A stretch of 64,000 bases of DNA, taken from Actinernus sp. WN-2022. Lineage: Eukaryota > Cnidaria > Anthozoa > Actiniaria > Actinernidae. Shown here in pieces: positions 56,401-64,000 of this stretch. The stretch spans positions 24,487,036-24,551,035 of the forward strand of contig JAOWCC010001501.1 of assembly GCA_030867875.1 (NCBI GenBank). Reading direction: 5' to 3'. Both the position numbers and the translations under genes were made by a program. Below the pieces are notes generated by a model, which did not search any database, was not told where the DNA came from, and saw only the letters and a list, made by a program, of their open reading frames with translations. Within the stretch, counting starts at the first letter, position 1. Each line of letters opens with the position of its first letter.

Positions 56401-59400
56401 TCTGACAGTGGCATTTTTCTCCAAAATTAGAGCACATTTCATTGGAAACCCTACAGAAGAAACCATACTCACCGCCGCCGAGTCTGTAGAATTCTGCCGA
56501 ATGGCATCATGGGGAAAGTTTGAGCCCTTGGTTTAAAAAGTCAGCAGTATTTAACTAGCCCGGGCTAGCCAAACTGGAACTGAGGGAGGAGGGTTGAGTT
56601 AGCACTCTGCATTTCACCAATTGAGCCCAAATGCGTCCAGGAGTGAAAGGGTTAATAACCACCCTACCCATGTCATGTGACCTCTTCTGTTTGCACTCAA
56701 ACTTATTTTGCAGGATGTTAGCATCCATTGTAGTTGAATAATGTCAATTGCATGTGAAATGACCTTATATTTTGGACAGGAGAATTTTTTACAGGTTATC
56801 TATGGCTGGAAAGCAATATCCCAATTATGGACAAGAGGAGGGTGTGGCAAATCACATGATTGGATGCATTAGCAACATGTCTCCCAAAAATGAAGTCACA
56901 GCAACTTGAAGATGCATATGTTGTGCTTAATACAAATCTTTTCGATGAACTTGAAACTTTGAACCACCCCCTCCAACCTTAGGTGTGGTTCTGAATTAGT
57001 GTCCATTATAACTTAGAGAAGGCAAGGGAAGTACATTTTTGCCCTTAGCTCCTGTCTGGAAAACAATTATATCACAAAACTTGGCCAACTAATTCGTTAC
57101 TTAGCGAATATCCAATACACCGATTCTGAAGGAAAAGAATTGACATTTATAGATTTTCATTTTTTTGTTTAACCCTTTCACTACTAGAGCAGCCAAAAGC
57201 GGCCAATATGAAGCATGTACCTGGGAAAAAATATTGCAGCAAACCTAGACACGCTGGAAATACGATGTTGCAATATTATTTCAAGGGAAGAATGACTTCA
57301 AAGCCACAGCTATAACTGGGATCGCTTGACTCTCCCACTTTGGAGAAAAACTCATTTGTTTTGGTGATCGTTTTTCGTTTCTCCGATTTTCACCAATTTT
57401 GAGGAGCTGAAAATTGCCCTCCAAAATCCTTCCCATTAATCGCCCTTGAAATCAAAAGCAAACACAAAATCAGCACTCAGTCGTTACAGTACCTTCTTTA
57501 ATCTTTCGAACCACCAGGTTTGTTTGCACAAAACACACATTGCGACTGTGAAGCGTGCTATTCTTAATGCTGCCCTTCTCTCCACCATGTTTTCCTGCTC
57601 CCACCTCCAATTGCATGCTGGGTAATCAACAAAAAATTCACAAGGGGATCCCCCCTCTGGGACTCCTGTAGGTTTTTTTTTATAAGTCTTTTACCCCTAC
57701 AGCCAAGAGCGGTGATTTGGATTCAAGCCTGATTTGGATTTTTTCCTGTGTCTGAAATCACAAACACAATGGAAAAACCCTGTGAAATCCCCTCACAAGG
57801 CCTACTAAAAGCAAACCAAGTACTTTTCAGCCATCCTCAGACTTAATGATGTCTTCAAGCTCTCTGACAGTGGCATTTTTCTCCAAAATTAGAGCACATT
57901 TCATTGGAAACCCTACAGAAGAAACCAATTTACTCACCGCCGCCGAGTCTGTAGAATTCTGCCGAATGGCATCATGGGGAAAGTTTGAGCCCTTGGTTTA
58001 AAAAGTCAGCAGTATTTAACTAGCCCGGGCTAGCCAAACTGGAACTGAGGGAGGAGGGTTGAGTTAGCACTCTGCATTTCACCAATTGAGCCCAAATGCG
58101 TCCAGGAGTGAAAGGGTTAATAAGGGAATGGAATTATTTTTGCAATAAAATTGCTCCGAGTGTCTCGTTCTTGTGTCATTGCATATATTCTGCTATGTTG
58201 GGCTAGTTATGATCGGTTTTTAACTTTTCAGGTGTTTTGTTTCAGTTGCACAAAGCCATGCAATCAGTACAGATCGAACCGGATAACTTGCAAATTATAT
58301 AGCTCCAATAATACATATTAAGTTTCGAAAGCAATGCCAATATCAATATTGTCATAATCTATACCTTAGTCTTGTGTTTAAGGCTGACAAGTTCCATACA
58401 AAAACACACAGCGAATCTTTACATCATAGCACAACACCAGTTTTGCACTACAATGTAGCTTTTGTTGTTCGTTCATATTCTCGCCTTCCACATGCTTTTC
58501 CTCATCCTCCGAGTCTTCTAAACTTCTCTCACAATATGGTCTTCATCATATTTTTGTTCTAGTACGAAATTGCTCTGCCATATCGATGAAAATCTACTCT
58601 AATTCCGAGCGTGTGAAAATTCTACAAAGAAAACAAGTCGCTACAAGTTAGCCGCAAGACTCCGGTGGGACGAAGTGACGTAAAAAAAAACGTCACAGGA
58701 ATTAATGTCAACAAAATGGCGGCGGCCAGGTCTTCGCGGGGCCAACTTTGACGGGCTCGTTCTCAACTCTGAAAACGTTTTATCAAATTTTAATACATTT
58801 TCTGAACAAAGTACATCTGAAAGATGCTTTTGAGCCCAAATGTGTTTTTCACTCGGGTATCCCTTTAATAATTGCAACTAAGATTTAGTGTCTTCAAGTT
58901 TGAAGATCTTAAATTTTACTCACTGCCACAAATAATATTGAAGGGCTGTGTGCAAGAAGGGCAGTGACTCCTGATCACATTCTAAATTCTCCTTAGAAAA
59001 CAAAGAATTTGAAGGAGAATTTAGAATGTGATCAGGAGTCACTTATGCCCTTCTTGCACACATCTGCCCTTCAATTATATTCTTTATTCTTTATAGTACT
59101 AGGTAATTATTTTATAGCCATACAGTGTTTGAATTTTAGTAACTTTCTGATACATCTAGATGAATATGATTTAGACCAGATGCAATTTCAACCTATTGAT
59201 ATGCATTCATGTGTATCAAAGCATACATATTACAGTCTAAGTTTTAACTTTAATATATTATTTATGTATGTGACTGTCTTAGCTCAAAGGACATGCTCGT
59301 CAAGATGTGGGACCTTGATACGCACCATTGTTTTCTGACATTAGTTGGACACAGAAGTGAGGTAAAATTACATTAATTTATAGTAAATAAATCCTGATAG

Positions 59401-62400
59401 AGCAGAGTCATTATATCCATGAAACAAGTTTTGCAATAAATAGCAACAAATAGCACTAAATAATTTGTTTTCTGTTGTTTACTTAGTACTGTTTAGTGCT
59501 ATTTATCAAGAAATGTTTCACAGAACCAATATAATGACTGACTTGTGCTCTATTCAAAGGGATTACCATAATAGTTTATATGTCATTTGGCTGCTTGTTG
59601 CAGTGCACTGTGATAAAACCTTATTAAGACAGTAATAAAATATTATCCTGGCCTGTAAAATAAATACTTTTTGTGTGCAGAACTTGCATTTTTCTGTGTT
59701 ATTGGGTTATGATAGGAAGTACTTGTTAATGGTAGGAGCTCATTTAGCTACAGACACAATATCTGTTTGTGAAACCAGAACTTAACCACAGAAAATGGGT
59801 TGCTTTCTACAATGTATATGTCGCAGGTCAAAAACAAATTCAGGTTAAAAATGTCCAACCTACAATGCACACTGTACTAGTTTATTTTTTCCAATCTAGA
59901 TTGAACCAATTGAAAATAAACTAGTTCGGAAAAAAATACACTAGATTGAACCAAAATAACCTAGTTTGGACAAATATAAACAAGGTTGAACCAAAATAAC
60001 CTACATGTAGTTTGGACAAAAATACACTAGGTTGAACCACAATAACCTACATGTAGTTTGGACAAGAATAAAATACATATTGTAGGGTGAACCAAAATAT
60101 TAAACCTACAATAATAATATTGTGGTCAAAAGAACTTGAGACACTTGTCACAAGTTAACACCTACAATGTAGCTTATATGCTGTCTCAAACAAACAAGAC
60201 CCGCCCCTCTTAGTACAATTTCTACAATTTATCAAGACATGAGCTCCCATCCCCCAATCAATGTAATGATGATACATGTACATGTAAATCATGACTTTGA
60301 CAAAACAAAAACCAACATTGAGTTGGGGGTGGGGGTGTGACAGGAAAAAATAATTTTATGAAGAAATAGGCCTTTTGACCAGAATTGTAGTTTGGACAAA
60401 TTTAACCTGATTTTTTTTCAACTACAGCATATAATTAATATAATTTATGTATGCATAGGCATTAATATTCATGATATTTCTATTGTTAACACACATGATC
60501 CACATCTTTTTTATAAGCAAAGTTTTTTAATAGAACTCTGTAAATTATAGTTTCACATTGTGAAATACATAGCTGCTAAAAAGTATATTTTAATTAAAAA
60601 CTATTGTGCAGTTTTCCAGTTATTATGATCCATTACAACACTGTGTTGTCATTTCAAAGGTATGGGGATTTGCATTAGCAAATGATGAGAAAAGGCTCAT
60701 TACTGGATGTGGAGATAGTGAGCTAAGGGTGTGGCAAGTAACATACAAAGAAGACATGACTGATGAACAGGGGCAAGAAGCTGCAGTGGGGAGCAAACGT
60801 ACTGCAAGCCAAGCTGAACTGTCTGGTACAGGGACAGACATAGAAAATGAACAAACCGATGAGGTACGCATATTATAATATTATTATAATGATTATATGT
60901 ATAATAAAGACCAGATGTGATGCAAATATTTAGCATTTGTTACAGTGTGACTAATCGTAACTGTCGACTTATCAGACCATTTACTGTGATGGGGCCACTT
61001 AGACAACGAGAACCAATCACATTGCAGAACGAAAACAAAGCATTCCAACTTGTGGTTATTTGATCCAATCAGTGTTGAATACTTTCTGAACACAATTAAC
61101 AAAAAAAAATCAATGTTCGAATGATTGATTGTTTTCAAGGTTTTAAACATTATAACTTGCAATCTGAATGTATGAGGATTTGACAAATGATATTGTTTTT
61201 TTTATTGCATTTACTTAAATAGGGAGATCAGCCATTATCATGTGTATTATTGGGATCAGTCCTACGGCAGAGTCGGTCAAGAGTACTGTCCTTACAGGTT
61301 GAGCAGTCGGGTCAAGTACTTGGTTGTCTTGTGAGTATTGTCTGTATTTTATCAATAATATACACGTAATTAAAGGTTGTTACAGTACATAGGACAATTA
61401 TACTGTATTCAATAGGACGTATGACAGATATAGAAAATTTGAAGACCAAAGTGGATTATGGAATAGCTAGTGATTAAAAAAATGATTCAATGGAACCATT
61501 AATATTTGTCTTCAGTGTTTGACGCCAATACAAACCAATTGAAGGGCTGTGTGCAATAAGGGCATAAATAACTCCTGATCACATTCTAAATTCTCCCTTA
61601 GAAAACAAAGAAGGATAATTTAGAATGTGATCAGGATCGAGTCAGCCAATTTTTGCTCTGAGTGACATCCTACATGTATATCTATGGAGCTCTGCTACAA
61701 TGTATCAAGTTTTCATACTCTAAGTTGTACATATATGTATATTTAGAGTAATTCTGGAAAAATAGTTTTGTGTTTGCTTGAAAGTTTGCGAAAAATGACC
61801 AGATTCTTTTCACAACCAAGCCACTATGCTAATTAGAAGCATTGGTTTGGTACATCGTGCATTTTGTGTGATGTAAGATCAAGAATCCATAACAATAGAA
61901 ACTACAACAAGTGCTGGTGAACAATGGCTTTCTTGATCTTACGTCCCTCGACCGAGACCTCAAACTGTGCGGTTGTGAAACAAACTGTGCAGGACTTGAA
62001 TCACAATTTAAAAATCAGGAATTATTATGGATACCGATTTAAAAAAAACTTTTTTCTTTTTCTTCCGTCCTCAATTTTCATCTTGACTTTGAAAATAAAT
62101 AAAACTAATATGGGGGTAGGGGGCACTTTAAAGGAAGATCCACTTGCAGAAATTTGCTAGTGAAGATTTTTTTTAGCATTTGGCATGCAGGGCTCGAAAA
62201 CTCACAGAGTTTTGACTGTTGTATTTCAGGGCAATGATTCTCTTCTGGAATTGTTCAGAATAGCACCTGAAGATGAGATCAACAAGTCTTTACAGAAGAG
62301 GCTGAAGAAAGCACAGAAGAAGCACAGGCAAGTATACTTCATCCTTTGGCTCAGTTAAATTTGATTTAACTTCCCTGTACTTTTATTATTTTTTCAAAAA

Positions 62401-63872
62401 ACATTAATGGGAATTTGCCCAAACCATGTCTATTAAGTACAATAATTATATTACTGTAAGTAACTACAAAATGTATTTAGATTTAGATTCTAGCAACATC
62501 CTGTTTTTGAAACAAAGTTGGTTTATTACAGCGTGACTACTAAAACCAGGGCCATTTAGACAACGAGAACTAAACACATTGCAAAACGAAAATAAGACAT
62601 TCCAAAGTATAAATCCCAGTATATCCATGCGATTTTGTTCATTTGAAAGACTTTGATGTCAGAACTAGTCGACCAAATTCATCTTTTACTGGATCGAAGC
62701 TCAAGCAAGTTGAAATGCCATTGTCTTGTAATCAACACCGATTGGCTCATATGACCTTAAGTTGGAATGCTTTGTTTTCGTTCTGCAATGTGATTGGTTC
62801 TCGTTGTCTAAGTGCAATGTGATTGGTTCTTGTTGTCTAAGTACAATGTGATTGGTTCTCGTTGTCTAAGTGCATGGTACCGGTTTCAGTAGTTATGCTG
62901 TAAAACGTATCAACCCACCTTCCACTGTCGGTCAAGTACCATACATGTACATGTACAATGTAGTATGCAGAGTGTGATCAATTTGGTATTAATTTTTTCT
63001 CACAGAAAAGCAGTTTCAGAAGGATTAGATGAGGTATGCAATCGACATAGACAGTATCCAACAACAACAACAACAACACAACTTTATTACCAAAAGTTTA
63101 CCTTAATTACGTGTACAATATTAAGACTAAAAATGATGGTAAAAGTTACTCAGAATAGCAGAGCTAATCTAGCTGAGTAACTTACATGATATACAATTAT
63201 AAATAATATATAATGTACATGTATATATATATATATATCCTTGCCAATCCATATAAAATACCCCACAGTGTCTGTTACAGGGAAAATGTATTTTGTTAAC
63301 AGCACACATTGAATTAAAATGCTTGAAAAAATGAAACTATTAAATTGACATACCGGTATTTAGGATTAACAAATTTACAATGGTGTACCATATTTTGCAT
63401 CATTGCATGGTCACAAGTGTTGTAGAATTCACAAGGCGCTAGCTATAGCCAAGCGAAGCCACAACAAATGTTGAATTTGTTTTTTTACAATAATAAACTA
63501 AAAATAGTGAAGCGAACAGGGCCAAGAAGACAAGGAAAATTGCAGGGAAAAAGTGCAAGCGATCACATGATCTACCATACAGTACATGTATGTCCTCTTA
63601 TTTCCAATGGCTAACAGCCAATTAGAAAACGAAAAACTAGGAAGTTGTTGTAAAAAGCCCTATTTCCTCTTTTTTCATCAGTAATTTTCTTTAAAACTGC
63701 TATTTATAAGGTTTGTAGCCTTCAAACCAGTACATACATGTACATGTAGGACACTGTGATACGTCATGTATGATTACTTTACATTTCAGAATGTACCTGT
63801 TGAACTGCCCAAACGAACTGTGGAAGATGAGCTACATAGAATTCATTCTCTCAAGTTGTCTTCCAGAATCAA
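50428..63872 (+). CDS. WDR3: WDR3 / Utp12-type WD40 protein (5' part, 12 exons)
   Basis: Exons: 50428-50613, 52782-52858, 53530-53592, 53740-53809, 54117-54166, 54678-54746, 59283-59361, 60660-60863, 61223-61330, 62230-62327, 63006-63033, 63790-63872; phases agree, and the gene continues past the window (371 codons of roughly 940). WDR3 is the Utp12 homologue, a nucleolar component of the small-subunit processome needed for 18S rRNA maturation. The start MVLTKAYLRYVASGTFG matches the family, followed by WD40 blades such as VGYEDGTIKIWK, SGSRDTDVIVWDV, LQGHKGMITQ, KMWDLDTHHCF and CGDSELRVW, then an acidic linker and a Lys-rich QKRLKKAQKKHR segment. Intron 10 has a GC donor (CACAG then GCAAGT); the nearby GT would break the frame. 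Exon 11 is only 28 bases. Introns hold many mobile elements. Confidence 0.97.
50931..51409. mobile_element. ~480-bp TIR element in WDR3 intron 1
   Basis: Ends CCTGCTAGCAGAGGTTCTTT and the complement. Each end is itself a foldback (AGAGGTTCTTTTCTC / GAGAAAAGAACCTCT). The interior has a 33-codon frame beginning MASVFGVNMSMSEFEVAL, unrecognised. Confidence 0.75.
52263..52495. repeat. ~110-bp direct duplication in WDR3 intron 1
   Basis: Two copies of a block with AGTGCTTTATTTGAA and CATCGAACTGTGAGCTTTA, diverged at several sites. Confidence 0.7.
55633..56651. mobile_element. 1,019-bp TTAA element, copy 1
   Basis: Ends CCCTTTCACTACTAG and GGAGTGAAAGGG (short inverted CCCTTTCACT), flanked by TTAA both sides. 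Includes the ~75-base segment around TTTAAAGTGACAAAAACACA missing in copy 2. Confidence 0.88.
57173..58116. mobile_element. 944-bp TTAA element, copy 2
   Basis: Same orientation and ends as copy 1, TTAA at 57169-57172 and 58117-58120, only a few percent different, with one internal deletion of about 75 bases. Confidence 0.88.
58937..59075. mobile_element. 139-bp hairpin MITE in WDR3 intron 6
   Basis: Arms ATTGAAGGGCTGTGTGCAAG and the complement, with a long stem through CTCCTGATCACATTCTAAAT. A copy missing one outer arm is at 61537-61640 in intron 9. Confidence 0.8.
59876..60120. repeat. Degenerate short tandem repeat in WDR3 intron 7
   Basis: Units of GGTTGAACCAAAATAACCTA and AGTTTGGACAAAAATA repeat about five times. 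Confidence 0.65.
60940..61070. mobile_element. Partial copy of the 62527-62904 MITE
   Basis: Shares CACTTAGACAACGAGAACCA and CATTGCAGAACGAAAACAAA. Only one arm is clear. Confidence 0.6.
61537..61640. mobile_element. Truncated copy of the 58937-59075 hairpin
   Basis: Begins ATTGAAGGGCTGTGTGCAAT and contains the inverted TCCTGATCACATTCTAAATT pair; the far outer arm is lost. Confidence 0.75.
62527..62904. mobile_element. MITE with triplicated subterminal unit in WDR3 intron 10
   Basis: Ends TACAGCGTGACTACTAAAAC and the near-complement GTAGTTATGCTGTA. The right arm has three tandem units of about 33 bases containing CAATGTGATTGGTTCTCGTT. Confidence 0.75.
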
Positions 63873-64000
63873 GTAACTATGTTTAATAATAATAATAAAT
63901 CTTTAATATGCATAGGTAAAGTACTTATCTATGTTACAATTGGTATCATTGGTGATATATTAAGAACTGTTTAAAACATGAACAGCAGTGTTTTGTCAAG

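Larger units (their letters stand above)
54951..58864. mobile_element. 3.9-kb TTAA element with ~540-bp inverted arms in WDR3 intron 6
   Basis: Ends AGGGATACCCGAGTGAAAAA and the near-complement, flanked by TTAA (54947-54950, 58865-58868). Arms extend to about 55485 and from about 58318. Each arm carries the same ATG-led sequence (ATGGCAGAGCAATTTCGTAC) and acidic codons (near 55300; EDSEDEEKHVEGE). Two copies of another TTAA element fill most of the interior. No transposase was recognised. Confidence 0.88.

Overview
The window is nuclear DNA of an animal, most likely an anthozoan cnidarian such as a stony coral or sea anemone. The metazoan call rests on intron-rich protein genes with GT-AG introns whose products align to vertebrate families. 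The anthozoan call is an inference from the repeat landscape: very many small hairpin transposons, CR1/L2-like and YADD-type LINE fragments, and short AT-rich introns. No rRNA, genuine tRNA, CRISPR or operon structure was seen.

Three real genes were assembled by eye from exons whose splice phases agree. (1) Minus strand, 4230-7576: alpha-tubulin, 4 exons, 453 aa, with an intron directly after the ATG. (2) Minus strand, 14523-37936: MCMDC2, a catalytically degenerate MCM-family protein of meiotic recombination. Twenty exons were found (about 699 codons), with one exon group of roughly 35 residues not located between 27656 and 29626. (3) Plus strand, 50428 to past the right edge: WDR3/Utp12-type WD40 protein of the small-subunit processome, with 12 exons (371 codons) in the window.

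Layout: 1-4.2 kb holds repeats, a decayed LINE and TTAA hairpin elements. 4.2-7.6 kb is tubulin. 7.6-14.5 kb is intergenic and repeat-filled, with a LINE fragment at 11.6-12.5 kb. 14.5-37.9 kb is MCMDC2 with introns packed with mobile elements. 38.4-49.9 kb is a stack of nested transposons dominated by a 10.2-kb element with terminal inverted repeats of about 1.8 kb. 50.4-64 kb is WDR3, with a 3.9-kb TTAA element in intron 6. MCMDC2 and WDR3 are divergently transcribed, and the 10.2-kb element accounts for most of the 12.5 kb between them.

The strongest unexpected observations are: (a) three separate places in MCMDC2 where a piece of an exon is duplicated into the adjacent upstream intron, two of them carrying the 3' splice site in tandem arrays; (b) the 10.2-kb inverted-repeat element, containing a 3.0-kb element with a 6-bp target duplication and arms made of a palindromic 40-bp satellite, a 467-bp element whose empty site survives in the opposite arm, and a 152-bp hairpin shared by both arms; (c) a recurrent set of TTAA-flanked elements; (d) a GC-AG intron and a CACGTG plus AAGATGGCGGC pair at WDR3. 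Exon calls are homology and splice-phase inferences made without alignment software. Protein comparisons are from recalled family knowledge, not database searches.
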